Positions 8,292-16,176 of a DNA stretch of 64,000 bases are shown in pieces. Under the pieces are notes generated by a model that saw nothing but the letters and a program-made list of their open reading frames with translations, did no database searches and was not told the origin of the DNA. A program made the translations under genes and the position numbers. The DNA comes from Nitrosopumilus sp. K4 (GTDB lineage: Archaea > Thermoproteota > Nitrososphaeria > Nitrososphaerales > Nitrosopumilaceae): positions 846,164-910,163 of the forward strand of contig NZ_CP067007.1 of the NCBI RefSeq assembly GCF_018128925.1, in the 5' to 3' direction. How positions within the stretch are numbered: the stretch's first letter is position 1; every line of letters begins with the position of its first letter.

Positions 8292-8444
8292 TCAACACTG
8301 GTCAGAACAAGAAAATTTTTCAGGACATGAAAGATGCTCATATGTTGGTTCAGAAATCCTATCTTGAACCAAGAATAACACTACAGCATAGTTTTCATGT
8401 TTGGGGATGGTTTTTGAACACTTTTTGCATCTTAATGAACTCAT
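8292..8444 (-). CDS. Mini zinc-ribbon protein, 50 aa
   Basis: A 50-codon frame from ATG 8444 encodes MSSLRCKKCSKTIPKHENYA and ends with EHLSCPEKFSCSDQC. It has CxxC near the N-terminus (Cys6, Cys9) and three cysteines near the end (Cys40, Cys46, Cys50), so a structural zinc site is likely. An AT-rich AAATATA element lies roughly 20 nt upstream of the start. It sits between the archaeosortase and nreA genes on the same strand. The family is not recognised; it is probably one of the many small zinc proteins of these archaea. Confidence 0.65.
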   Translation of the reverse strand: MSSLRCKKCSKTIPKHENYAVVLFLVQDRISEPTYEHLSCPEKFSCSDQC

Positions 8445-8521
8445 GACAAGAGTCTATCAAAAATATACATTAGAAATGAGATGTTATGTTTTGAAATAAC
8501 TAAAGGAGTTGAGCATAATGG

Positions 8522-9679
8522 CTAGAAAAAATCAGCAATTGTTTTTTGTTTCATTAATTTTACAATATTTCCTTTCAACAACCATTCAGTTTTACTTATG
8601 CTCATTTTTTTAGAAGCCAAATCTAAAGCGTTCTCAAAAGTATCAGCAAGAAGATAATTCTGTTTCATAGCAGAACGAATACCCTCTCTAACTTGCCAAA
8701 CACCTACAGGAATTGCATATTCAGGTCTGATTTCTCGAAGAATAACAACCCCAGATTGGATTTTGTGTTTTGACAAATACTCAGATACTGCAAGCTTTGC
8801 AGCAAAATATGCTCCAGCAATTGCAGGAGGATGTGAAATTCCTCTTGCATCTTCATGATCAGAGCCAAATCCCAAAACACCATTTGAATACCATGCTTCA
8901 ATCATTTCATATATCCACCTGTGAGGAAACAACACTATTGAGAAAACATTTCCCAAATGCTCAAAAGAAAAAATACGATAAGAATCAATTAATGGATAGT
9001 CTAAAATTTCTTCAACAAGAGATTTTGATATGATATCATCGGTTGCAGTAATACTCCATTTTGTAGGAACTAGTTTTCGGTCATGTCCAAGCATACCAAT
9101 GCTAAAACATTTTTGAATTTTTGAGATTTCAATTCCAGAGTTATACAAATTTAGAACAGCATCCTGAGCTTTTAGGTCATGATCATAGAATGTTTTTTCA
9201 ATTGATTTCTCAGTGGAAGAATGTGAAAATTTTGCAGATTTTATTTCACCAATAGGACCAAAAGGGGCACTTTCACCATCAAGGGAAATATTAGAAGATG
9301 TTGATTTAAAAAATTCTAAATCAGAATCAGTAGGTTTTGAAGACATCGCAAGCTCTTGTAAATTTTCAAGATACTTCCCCTCAGTTTGATTTACAGGAAT
9401 TTTTTGAATTCCCCTAACCAAATTAAGTCGAAAGTTTACAATTTCTTCCAGTGATTTTCCGCTCCATTTTTCAGGGTTATCAAGTAATTCAGTATCACCG
9501 TGAATAGGAGGGACCATCGGTCCGACGAAGACCTTGGGATAGTTGTAAGAACCAACAAAAACAGAGGGAGGGCTCGAACCACTTACAGAATCAGAAGAAT
9601 GAAGATTGCCATATTTGGATAAATCCTCATGCCATTTTGCAAGAATTGATTTTCGAATATCTTGAGAATTTGCCGACAA
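8522..9679 (-). CDS. nreA: Nre-family DNA repair protein with PIP box
   Basis: 385 residues matching archaeal NreA, a protein conserved across archaea and linked in Haloferax to repair after mitomycin-type damage. Recognisable stretches are VFVGSYNYPKVFVGPM (residues ~40-55), DNPEKWSGKSLEEIVNFR, KFSHSSTEKS and HRWIYEMIEAWYSNGVLGFG. The last eight residues, QKTIADFF (Gln378, Ile381, Phe384, Phe385), form a strong PCNA-binding PIP box, a known feature of the family. Together with polymerase IV 1.2 kb away it makes two PCNA clients in one neighbourhood. Confidence 0.88.
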   Translation of the reverse strand: MSANSQDIRKSILAKWHEDLSKYGNLHSSDSVSGSSPPSVFVGSYNYPKVFVGPMVPPIHGDTELLDNPEKWSGKSLEEIVNFRLNLVRGIQKIPVNQTEGKYLENLQELAMSSKPTDSDLEFFKSTSSNISLDGESAPFGPIGEIKSAKFSHSSTEKSIEKTFYDHDLKAQDAVLNLYNSGIEISKIQKCFSIGMLGHDRKLVPTKWSITATDDIISKSLVEEILDYPLIDSYRIFSFEHLGNVFSIVLFPHRWIYEMIEAWYSNGVLGFGSDHEDARGISHPPAIAGAYFAAKLAVSEYLSKHKIQSGVVILREIRPEYAIPVGVWQVREGIRSAMKQNYLLADTFENALDLASKKMSISKTEWLLKGNIVKLMKQKTIADFF

Positions 9680-9780
9680 CCAAAAAACGTGCCTAGCATA
9701 AGCCTATTAATCTGCCTAATAGCACAAATTGACATACAGTCAACGTATCATGTTTAAGGGCCAAAATCCAAGTTGAACAA

Positions 9781-10704
9781 ATGCCAATCAACAGTATTGT
9801 GTCATTTTTGCCAAGCGCCACAGAGTTGCTATATGAATTTGGAGAAGAAGCAAAAATTACAGGAGTAACACACGAATGTCTTTATCCCAAAGGGGCAAAA
9901 TCAAAACCAATAGTAATTAATTCAGTAGTGGATTCTAATAATCTCAGCAGTAATGAAATTGATCAGACAACATGTCAATTACTAAAAGAAGGAAAAGATA
10001 TTTTTGTTTTAAATGAAGAAAATCTAAAACGTGCAAATCCGGATTTGATCATATCTCAAGAGACGTGTGAAGTGTGTGCAGCATATACAAATCAGGTTAA
10101 CAAGGCAGTGCAAATTTTGGATAAAAAACCAATTCTTCATTCAATGGATCCACATAACGTAGATGAGATCATCGACTCAGTCATTAAGTTAGGAGAAATT
10201 TTGGGCAAACAAGAAAAAGCATCACAGATAGTAGAGTCATTAAAAATAAGAATTCAAAGAATTGAAAAAATAAGAAACGGCAATTGTCCTAAAATTTTGG
10301 CAATTGAATGGATAGAACCATTTTTCACAGCAGGACATTGGGTTCCACAGATGATAGAAATAGCAGGAGGGAAAAATATGATCAGTAAAACAGGAGAACA
10401 TTCCAGACGTTTAACAATAGAAGAGATCAGAGAAGCAGACCCAGACACAATAATATTAATGCCATGCGGTTTTGATGTTAAAAGGACAGTTCAAGAATAT
10501 AATCAAATTCTAAAAAATAATCAAGAATGGAATTCATTAAGAGCAGTCAAAGGAGGAAAAGTGTTTGCAGTAGATGCAAATTCTTTTTTTAGCAAACCCA
10601 GTATCAGAACAATCACAGGAATAGAAATTTTAACAAAAATCATTCAACTAAAAAACAATACAAACATAGACATTCCTACAAACTCATTTTTACAGATAAA
10701 ATAA
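9781..10704 (+). CDS. Cobalamin-binding protein (BtuF-like, class III periplasmic-binding fold)
   Basis: 307 residues with the BtuF/FepB-like opening INSIVSFLPSATELLYEFG and the family stretches DLIISQETCEVCA and LAIEWIEPFFTAGHWVPQMIEIAGG. Such proteins deliver vitamin B12 or related corrinoids to BtuCD. There is no signal peptide or lipobox, so this copy may be cytosolic or exported by an unusual route. No btuC or btuD gene is nearby. A TTTAAG box about 27 nt upstream supports the ATG at 9781. Iron-chelate binding is an alternative, but the sequence is nearer the cobalamin group. Confidence 0.75.
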   Translation: MPINSIVSFLPSATELLYEFGEEAKITGVTHECLYPKGAKSKPIVINSVVDSNNLSSNEIDQTTCQLLKEGKDIFVLNEENLKRANPDLIISQETCEVCAAYTNQVNKAVQILDKKPILHSMDPHNVDEIIDSVIKLGEILGKQEKASQIVESLKIRIQRIEKIRNGNCPKILAIEWIEPFFTAGHWVPQMIEIAGGKNMISKTGEHSRRLTIEEIREADPDTIILMPCGFDVKRTVQEYNQILKNNQEWNSLRAVKGGKVFAVDANSFFSKPSIRTITGIEILTKIIQLKNNTNIDIPTNSFLQIK

Positions 10705-10716
10705 ACATAGAGAATA

Positions 10717-10821
10717 CTAGTCGTTATTCTCTAATTCATCATCTTCTGGATCTCTTCTACTAGGCCTAATTGGGACAAATATCAGCGTCACAAAAAAGGA
10801 TTCTTTTGCTAAAAGATACAT
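10717..10821 (-). CDS. Putative 34-aa single-helix protein
   Basis: From ATG 10821 the frame encodes MYLLAKESFFVTLIFVPIRP followed by a charged tail SRRDPEDDELENND. One hydrophobic stretch at residues 8-18 and an acidic C-terminus suggest a small membrane-associated peptide. It fills most of the gap between the cobalamin-binding gene and the leftward redox pair. The coding call rests only on the composition and the clean start and stop. Confidence 0.35.
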   Translation of the reverse strand: MYLLAKESFFVTLIFVPIRPSRRDPEDDELENND

Positions 10822-10869
10822 TTCAAGGTTGTAAAAAATTGTCTAATAGGTAATTCTTAGTCTATTGAT

Positions 10870-11349
10870 TCAAGAATTAACCTTGCATTCAATTTTCAAG
10901 GATCGGAGGGTAGTAAAATACGTAATGAGTAATAGTATGATTGCTGCAATTCTGATAGGAATTTCAAAATTTGTCAGAAATGCAGATGCAGTTGCCCCAA
11001 TAGTTCCAAATGTAGAGATAATTGCAAACCCAATAGGCCCACAACTACACGCACCAGCAGCTGCTCCAATAAATGAGCCAAAAACACTGCCACCCATCTT
11101 CTTTTTGGAGCTTTTTAAAATATTAATTCGATAAACATTCATTGGGATTACAAGGGCAGAAAGTCCAGATAAAATAACAATTAGTGTAAAACCAAGCTCA
11201 GTCCCTTTAGGAATATGGCTTACAACATAAGGTTCAAGGAAAATATACTCAGAGATTATCAGCAGCCCCATCAACATCGAAATGAAAATCAACGATGCCA
11301 ATACCACGTATCTGAGATTTGAAAATACAAGATTCAGAGTATTTGTCAT
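10870..11349 (-). CDS. Four-helix membrane protein with a CSCGP motif
   Basis: 159 residues with four predicted membrane helices (about 12-34, 52-73, 88-112, 125-150). The third carries GAAAGACSCGPIGFA, a Cys-x-Cys inside or at the edge of the membrane. It starts one base after the stop of the DsbA-like gene, so the two are almost certainly cotranscribed. A redox-partner role for the thioredoxin-fold protein is possible by analogy with DsbB and VKOR, but it has no recognisable similarity to either and lacks their CxxC loop pairs. Confidence 0.7.
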   Translation of the reverse strand: MTNTLNLVFSNLRYVVLASLIFISMLMGLLIISEYIFLEPYVVSHIPKGTELGFTLIVILSGLSALVIPMNVYRINILKSSKKKMGGSVFGSFIGAAAGACSCGPIGFAIISTFGTIGATASAFLTNFEIPIRIAAIILLLITYFTTLRSLKIECKVNS

Positions 11350-11350
11350 A

Positions 11351-12013
11351 TTAGATCATAGAATCAATTACCTGTTTAAAAACAGAATAGGGTTGTGCAC
11401 CACTAATTTGTTGTTGCTGTCCATCAGGTCCAACAATAAAGAATCCAGGAGTGCCTCTTACGCCATGTTTCTTTGCTTCAGCAATATTGTACTGAACACG
11501 TTTTGAATACTTGCCAGAATCAAGGCAACTTTCAAACAATTCCATGTCCAGACCAAGACTAAAGGCAAAAGCTTTCAATCGCTCAGAATTTGCCCATCCA
11601 TTATCAATTTGAGATTCCTGGGAGTTATACAATACATCATGAAATTCCCAGTATTTCCCTTGATCCTCAGCGCAATAGGTTGCCTGAGCTGCTTTAGGAG
11701 AATCACGTCCTAAAAAGGCAAGATCAACAAAGACAAAATTTGCTTTTCCAGTATCCACATAATTTTTAAAAACAGAGGGTTTGGTATTATGAAACCAATT
11801 ATAACATTGATGGCATTGGTAATCGCCAAATTCGACAATAGTAACAGGAGCAGAGGGATCTCCCAGTAGTGCGGAGCCCATAGCAGTAGAAATAGTACCA
11901 TGAGTTCGAGTCATGTCCATATTGAGTTGTTCAGAAGAAGAAGATGAATAAGATGTAATGATTCCAATAATCACAGCAGCAACTACACCAGCTATGATTA
12001 TTCCTTTTTTCAT
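11351..12013 (-). CDS. DsbA-like membrane-anchored thioredoxin-fold oxidoreductase
   Basis: 220 residues: a signal anchor at 3-20, a Ser-rich linker, then a DsbA-type thioredoxin fold beginning near residue 55. The active site is CHQC (Cys67-Cys70) in VEFGDYQCHQCYNWF, and the cis-proline is in GVRGTPGFFIVG. Proteins of this type form or isomerise disulfides outside the cell membrane, and two further cysteines (TYCAED, FESCLD) are typical. It is the first gene of a two-gene operon with the CSCGP membrane protein. Confidence 0.85.
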   Translation of the reverse strand: MKKGIIIAGVVAAVIIGIITSYSSSSSEQLNMDMTRTHGTISTAMGSALLGDPSAPVTIVEFGDYQCHQCYNWFHNTKPSVFKNYVDTGKANFVFVDLAFLGRDSPKAAQATYCAEDQGKYWEFHDVLYNSQESQIDNGWANSERLKAFAFSLGLDMELFESCLDSGKYSKRVQYNIAEAKKHGVRGTPGFFIVGPDGQQQQISGAQPYSVFKQVIDSMI

Positions 12014-12043
12014 ACAGAAAATTACTAAAATTGTTTAAAAAAC

Positions 12044-12238
12044 TTATTCCAAATTATGAGAAGATTTCCTCTTAAACAAATTAGTGAATTTGGATATAGC
12101 AGTGTCTATAGGGCAAACATCACAAGATACGCCAGCATGTTCATCAAGATGCTTTTCAAATTTTTTTCGGGAGTCAAAAACAGAATCACATTTAGTACAA
12201 TATACTTTTGTGACATTATTTTTTGAAGGTTTATCCAC
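12044..12238 (-). CDS. C2H2 zinc-finger mini-protein, 64 aa
   Basis: The protein contains a classical C2H2 finger, YCTKCDSVFDSRKKFEKHLDEH (Cys14, Cys17, His30, His34 counted from the GTG at 12238), then a second CxxC at Cys39/Cys42 and a basic tail. The GTG at 12238 is preferred over the GTG five codons upstream (12253), because the palindromic TTATAA at about 12264 lies 26 nt before it. It is divergent from the membrane protein gene at 12289, which the same TATA could serve. A DNA- or RNA-binding regulatory role is likely but unproven. Confidence 0.75.
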   Translation of the reverse strand: MDKPSKNNVTKVYCTKCDSVFDSRKKFEKHLDEHAGVSCDVCPIDTAISKFTNLFKRKSSHNLE

Positions 12239-12260
12239 AAGGAATTTCTGCACCTAGTCC

Positions 12261-12268
12261 TTATAAAG
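12261..12268. promoter_or_regulatory. Palindromic TATA element shared by two divergent small genes
   Basis: TTATAAAG contains the palindrome TTATAA at 12261-12266. It lies 25 nt before the rightward ATG at 12289 and about 26 nt before the leftward GTG at 12238, so both genes could be transcribed without leaders from one TBP site. Confidence 0.45.
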
Positions 12269-12288
12269 ATCCTGTTGAAACCCAACTC

Positions 12289-12582
12289 ATGAAAAAAATT
12301 CTAGACAAAGCAGTTACAGGTTTTTTTGTTATGTGTTTTGGGATTATTTGGTTTTTTAGTACAAAATATCATGTAAGGTCAAATCAATACAACATTATTG
12401 CATATGACACATTTGGAAAAGAGTTTAATCTAGAGGGGATCAGAACAACATTCAAAACAAAACAAGTTGCAATAAGTTTCCTTAGAGAATACAAAAAACG
12501 TTTTCCATTGTATGATTTTACAATAGAAGAACAAATTCCGGAATTTAAGAAAAGAACAGTGTTTTCATTTAATGAAAATTAG
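12289..12582 (+). CDS. Hypothetical protein with one N-terminal membrane segment, 97 aa
   Basis: Begins MKKILDKAVTGFFVMCFGII with a single hydrophobic helix (residues ~9-26), then a basic, aromatic-rich soluble part (KYHVRSNQYNIIAYDTFGKE, QEEY-like helix, FEIEEQ-like end) with no cysteines beyond the helix. A longer frame from TTG 12223 would overlap the divergent zinc-finger gene; the ATG at 12289 fits the TATA box at 12261. The last four bases overlap the stop of the convergent zinc-finger gene. No family recognised. Confidence 0.6.
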   Translation: MKKILDKAVTGFFVMCFGIIWFFSTKYHVRSNQYNIIAYDTFGKEFNLEGIRTTFKTKQVAISFLREYKKRFPLYDFTIEEQIPEFKKRTVFSFNEN

Positions 12583-12971
12583 AGATAATGCATTTTCATA
12601 TGGTTTTGGTATTCCACTTCATAGCGAGTAACAAAACCACAATGAGTACATGAAAACATTTCTCCAGTTGGTGGGGGCGAATCACGTTCGATTGATTTTC
12701 CAGTTATTGATCTTATCGAAATAACGTCGTTGTTGCTTATTACCGCAAAGTTATGACCTTCACCAATAGAATCTAAAAATTCCTTTATTGAAGAGATAAC
12801 TACGCTTGTATCTATGGTTTCATCATCATCAAACATAGACAGTGTAAATTGATGATTTTTCAAGGTGGGAATTGCGGCAACTTGATCTGAGACATAAACT
12901 AATAATTCATTTTTGATTGAGACAACCTCCCTACAATCCACAGTAAGCATATGATTTGTTTGCAAATTCAT
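12579..12971 (-). CDS. Protein with C-terminal C2H2 zinc finger, 130 aa
   Basis: The first 95 residues form an unrecognised alpha/beta domain (HMLTVDCREVVSIKNELLVY, then an acidic FDDDETIDTSV loop and NNDVISIRSITGK). The final 25 residues are a C2H2 finger, CTHCGFVTRYEVEYQNHMKMH, with Cys108, Cys111, His124 and His128. A ligand- or partner-sensing domain joined to a nucleic-acid-binding finger is a reasonable inference. It is one of several zinc-finger proteins in the surrounding 10 kb. Confidence 0.7.
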   Translation of the reverse strand: MNLQTNHMLTVDCREVVSIKNELLVYVSDQVAAIPTLKNHQFTLSMFDDDETIDTSVVISSIKEFLDSIGEGHNFAVISNNDVISIRSITGKSIERDSPPPTGEMFSCTHCGFVTRYEVEYQNHMKMHYL

Positions 12972-13030
12972 TATTTTAGTTTAACAGATTTTGAAATGAT
13001 TATTATTGTTTAAAATATTATTTTGAATAA

Positions 13031-13417
13031 ATGAAAGACTCAGAGACATTTGGGATAGAAAAAGGTCATGGTAAAGAAGTCATCGAATGGTTAAATGAAC
13101 AGACTAAATCTCAAAAGTCCAAGTTAGAAGCAAGACTGTATGGTTATACTGTGAGCACAAAAAATTTTGGGGATTTTGAAATGTTTTCATGGATTGGAGA
13201 TGTGCAGGTAGCAAGAAAGATGATTATCAAGGCAAGTAAAAGATTCAAAATCAAAGTTATTGAAGGAGGTTACAAACCAAAAGAAAGAATTTTCAAAATG
13301 AGAAAATTTGATTATGCAAAAGTAAGAAAAGGCGAAAAAACAATTGGACAAATTGAATTTGAAGCATCAAGATTTGGAAACAGTCAATGGGAAGTAAAAG
13401 ATGAAGAAAGAAAATAA
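13031..13417 (+). CDS. Hypothetical basic protein, 128 aa
   Basis: A soluble, strongly basic protein (KASKRFKIKVIEGGYKPKER, MRKFDYAKVRKGEK) with an alternating strand/helix pattern and no cysteines or membrane segments. It begins at ATG 13031 downstream of the AT-rich spacer TTTAAAATATTA. The following dehydrogenase gene has an upstream ATG at 13401 that would overlap it by 17 bases; with the preferred start at 13443 the gap is 25 bases and cotranscription is likely. Function unknown. Confidence 0.6.
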   Translation: MKDSETFGIEKGHGKEVIEWLNEQTKSQKSKLEARLYGYTVSTKNFGDFEMFSWIGDVQVARKMIIKASKRFKIKVIEGGYKPKERIFKMRKFDYAKVRKGEKTIGQIEFEASRFGNSQWEVKDEERK

Positions 13418-13442
13418 ATCACAAAACGGAGAAAATCAGATC

Positions 13443-14315
13443 ATGAATATTGGTATCATAGGCACTGGAATGCTAGGAAACGCAGTAGGACTGCATTTGT
13501 TAGAAGCAGGAAATAATTTGACAGTATACAACAGAACAAGAGAAAAAACAAAAGAACTGGAAAGTAAAGGAGCAAAAGTCGTAGATTCACCAAAACAAGT
13601 TGCAGAAAACTCAGAGATAGTCATCATAGTTGTAAAAGATTCAAAGGCAGTACGTCAAATTTCATTTGACAATAACGGAATTGTTTTTGGAAAACATGAT
13701 GGATTGACAGTAGCAGATATGAGTACGATTGACCCATCAGAATCGGAAAAAATTACAGAGGAATTTGAAAAATTCAAAATAAACAAACTAGACATTCCGG
13801 TTATGGGAGGACCAAATGTAGCCATATCAGGTGATTTAGTAGTCATGGCATCAGGTCACAAATCAACGTTTGAAAAATTCAAAAAAGTGTTTGAAACCAT
13901 AGGAAATAGAGTATTCTATTTAGGAGAAAAAAGCATTGCACATTCAGTAAAATTGGCAATGAATCTTCAAATTGCCATGTTAGCACTTGCGTTGTCTGAA
14001 GGAATTACTCTTGTCAGGGCATCCAATATAGATCCAAAGATATTTCTTGAAATACTGAATTCAACCTATTTCAAAACAGGAATGAGTGAGAAAAAAGCGT
14101 ACAAAATGATTGATGATAAATTTGATGCAACATTTACTCTAGAAAACTTGAAAAAAGACATCGCTACAATAACTGATTATGCAAAATCAAACGGAGTTAA
14201 TTTGCCTATGATAAAAAAGGCTCAAGAAATTTACGAAAATGCATCAGATATGGGATTTGGAAAGATAGACTATACTGGAATATTAGCATATATCAAAAAA
14301 ATCAACGAGTCATAA
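13443..14315 (+). CDS. Beta-hydroxyacid dehydrogenase-family NAD(P)-dependent oxidoreductase
   Basis: A 3-hydroxyisobutyrate dehydrogenase/glyoxylate reductase-type enzyme of 290 residues. The N-terminus is the Rossmann motif NIGIIGTGMLGNAVGLHLLE, which is why the ATG at 13443 is preferred to the earlier one at 13401. The substrate-binding motif is LDIPVMGGPNVAISGDL, and the catalytic lysine is in HSVKLAMNLQIAML. The C-terminal helical domain is complete. The substrate is not evident; succinic semialdehyde reduction would be relevant to the thaumarchaeal carbon cycle but is speculation. Confidence 0.82.
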   Translation: MNIGIIGTGMLGNAVGLHLLEAGNNLTVYNRTREKTKELESKGAKVVDSPKQVAENSEIVIIVVKDSKAVRQISFDNNGIVFGKHDGLTVADMSTIDPSESEKITEEFEKFKINKLDIPVMGGPNVAISGDLVVMASGHKSTFEKFKKVFETIGNRVFYLGEKSIAHSVKLAMNLQIAMLALALSEGITLVRASNIDPKIFLEILNSTYFKTGMSEKKAYKMIDDKFDATFTLENLKKDIATITDYAKSNGVNLPMIKKAQEIYENASDMGFGKIDYTGILAYIKKINES

Positions 14316-14377
14316 TTGACAGAATTAAGAGTGAAAAATACCAAAAATTCTATAAGATACAATAATCATCAGAAATC

Positions 14378-15139
14378 ATGAGAGTTCAAGATAAAGTTGC
14401 AATTGTCACTGGGGCATCAAGTGATATTGGAAAAGGAGTTGTCAAAAGACTCGTAGAAGAAGGTGCAAAAGTAATACTAGTTGCAAGAAATCTAGAAGGC
14501 CTAGAAAAAGCAAGAAAAGAAATCGGAAACGAAGAAGCAACAGCTTCAGTGACATGTGATCTTACAGATGAATCACAAGTACAACAAGCAGTAAATCAAA
14601 TTGTCGACACATATGGCAAAATAGACATCTTAGTAAATAACGCAGGAGCAATTAATGATCCTGTTCATTTTCACCAAATGCAAGATTCAGAAATTAAAAA
14701 ATTAATCGATGTGAATTTATTCGGAGTATTTCACATGACAAAAGCGGTATTGGGGAAAATGTACGAGGTCAGAAATGGCGCAATAGTCAACATTGGTTCA
14801 ATTTCAGGTGAAAGAGCTATTCCAAGAGTACATTTGGCAGCATATTCATCAACAAAGGCAGCAATTTCCATGTTCACAAAGGCAATAGCTGTAGAATATG
14901 CAAGACGAAACATCAGATGTAATTGTGTCAATCCAGGAATTATTAATTCAGGAATGATCAAACCATATCTTGACGATCCTCAAGCAAGAAAGGTTCTAGA
15001 AGAAAGACTTCCATTAGCAAGAATCGGAGAACCAACAGATGTTGCAAATGCAGTATTGTATTTAGCATCAGATGAAGCAAATTGGATTACAGGCACCATA
15101 CTTAACGTAGATGGCGGAAAGGCAGCTTCAGAAGGTTAG
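14378..15139 (+). CDS. Short-chain dehydrogenase/reductase (FabG-like)
   Basis: 253 residues of classical SDR layout: cofactor motif [10 protein letters not shown] at 11-20, NNAGA at 87-91, and the catalytic Ser143, Tyr156 and Lys160 in GSISGE...AAYSSTK. The C-terminus ([20 protein letters not shown]) is the usual 3-oxoacyl-reductase ending. SDRs reduce or oxidise carbonyls with NAD(P)H; the substrate here is unknown. It lies 62 bases after another dehydrogenase gene on the same strand, and its end overlaps the convergent DUF99 gene by 12 bases. Confidence 0.87.
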   Translation: MRVQDKVAIVTGASSDIGKGVVKRLVEEGAKVILVARNLEGLEKARKEIGNEEATASVTCDLTDESQVQQAVNQIVDTYGKIDILVNNAGAINDPVHFHQMQDSEIKKLIDVNLFGVFHMTKAVLGKMYEVRNGAIVNIGSISGERAIPRVHLAAYSSTKAAISMFTKAIAVEYARRNIRCNCVNPGIINSGMIKPYLDDPQARKVLEERLPLARIGEPTDVANAVLYLASDEANWITGTILNVDGGKAASEG

Positions 15140-15709
15140 ACCTTTTTGGAGCAAGGTCCTAGCAAGTAACTGAGACACACGTATTGGTTCAGGAAAAGAG
15201 CCTTGTAATGTCAAGTCATCAAGGATTTTTCTAACTTCATTAGTGGTGCAGCCTTCTTTTCGGATAAAAACATCATTGGATGTATGCAATGTGATTTTTT
15301 CTCGAGTTCCAAGTTTTTTGTATTCTGAAATTTTTGATTTGTATGATTCTGGAAAATGATGTTTTATTGCAGATTCTATTCCAGATGATTCGTGGTATGT
15401 TATTCCAATTATAGGAATTTGTAACTTGTCAAATAATTTTTTGATGTCTATAATATTATACAAAGATACAATCAATCCAGAAATAATCACATAGCTGACA
15501 TCAGGTCGTTCTAGATCAGCATACATTTTTAAAATTACATCAGTGGCATCATCGCCTTCCAGTGTAGCACTACCAAAAACAAACCCATCTATTAAAAAAT
15601 CACGTCTCATAACTAAACCGCAAAGAATTGATTTTTTTGAATTCTGTCTAAAACTTTCAGCAATTGCCAAACATCGCAGTCCTTTTTTCTCAAGATGAAG
15701 AGATCTCAT
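15128..15709 (-). CDS. DUF99-family protein (endonuclease V-related fold)
   Basis: 193 residues matching the archaeal DUF99 family, which is related to endonuclease V and has been named endonuclease dU. Family stretches are LRCLAIAESF near the start, the Asp-containing DFLIDGFVFGSATLEGDDAT, YVIISGLIVSLYNIIDI and IPIIGITYHESSGIE. A role in repair of deaminated bases is suggested by the family name, not by anything specific here. The gene start overlaps the end of a 41-aa membrane protein gene by 20 bases. Confidence 0.72.
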   Translation of the reverse strand: MRSLHLEKKGLRCLAIAESFRQNSKKSILCGLVMRRDFLIDGFVFGSATLEGDDATDVILKMYADLERPDVSYVIISGLIVSLYNIIDIKKLFDKLQIPIIGITYHESSGIESAIKHHFPESYKSKISEYKKLGTREKITLHTSNDVFIRKEGCTTNEVRKILDDLTLQGSFPEPIRVSQLLARTLLQKGLTF

Positions 15710-15815
15710 TGTTTTTTCTCCTCAAGTATAACCTGTAGCTTATTCCAGTAACACCCATAATTACAGCTGTAATTACAGACCAAATTAAGAATGAAGAAAT
15801 TTCAAGTTCGGCCAT
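15690..15815 (-). CDS. Small single-helix membrane protein, 41 aa
   Basis: From ATG 15815: MAELEISSFLIWSVITAVIM, continuing GVTGISYRLYLRRKNNEISSS. There is one hydrophobic helix at residues 8-26 followed by a basic stop-transfer segment, so the N-terminus is probably outside. It overlaps the start of the DUF99 gene by 20 bases, which argues for translational coupling. AT-rich DNA (CATTAAAG) lies about 27-30 nt upstream. It has no cysteines and no recognised family. Confidence 0.6.
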   Translation of the reverse strand: MAELEISSFLIWSVITAVIMGVTGISYRLYLRRKNNEISSS

Positions 15816-15920
15816 TACAAATACAAGAGAAAATAATGCATTAAAGTTTAGGTTTTCATAAAATCAATGAAAAAACAGTTTTTCTGAAACATCTAAATAG
15901 ATTTGATACAGACAGGATTT

Positions 15921-16130
15921 ATGCCTGAAAGCACATGCCCAGAATGTGGTAAGAGGTTATTTCATGAAAATGAAGATACTCTAAAAGTGCAAGAAACAAT
16001 TCATTCAAAATTTTGTAGAAAAAAGCAAGGCGAAGTACATAGTTTTATGCACAGGGATCCTGCACACATGAGCACTTTTGATCCAGAGCGTGAAAACGAT
16101 TCAACAGGAACGCCTGTTTTGAAAAAATAG
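15921..16130 (+). CDS. Small zinc-binding protein, 69 aa
   Basis: Begins MPESTCPECGKRLFHENED at the ATG at 15921, preferred over a start six codons earlier because the CxxC then sits at the N-terminus as in other zinc ribbons. The second half of the site is probably His/Cys in HSKFCRKK. The tail FMHRDPAHMSTFDPERE is unstructured. It precedes the geranylgeranyl reductase gene on the same strand by 46 bases. Function unknown. Confidence 0.6.
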   Translation: MPESTCPECGKRLFHENEDTLKVQETIHSKFCRKKQGEVHSFMHRDPAHMSTFDPERENDSTGTPVLKK

Positions 16131-16176
16131 TATCAAATACTCAAAATTATATCCAAGCATTTTAAAATTAGATTAA

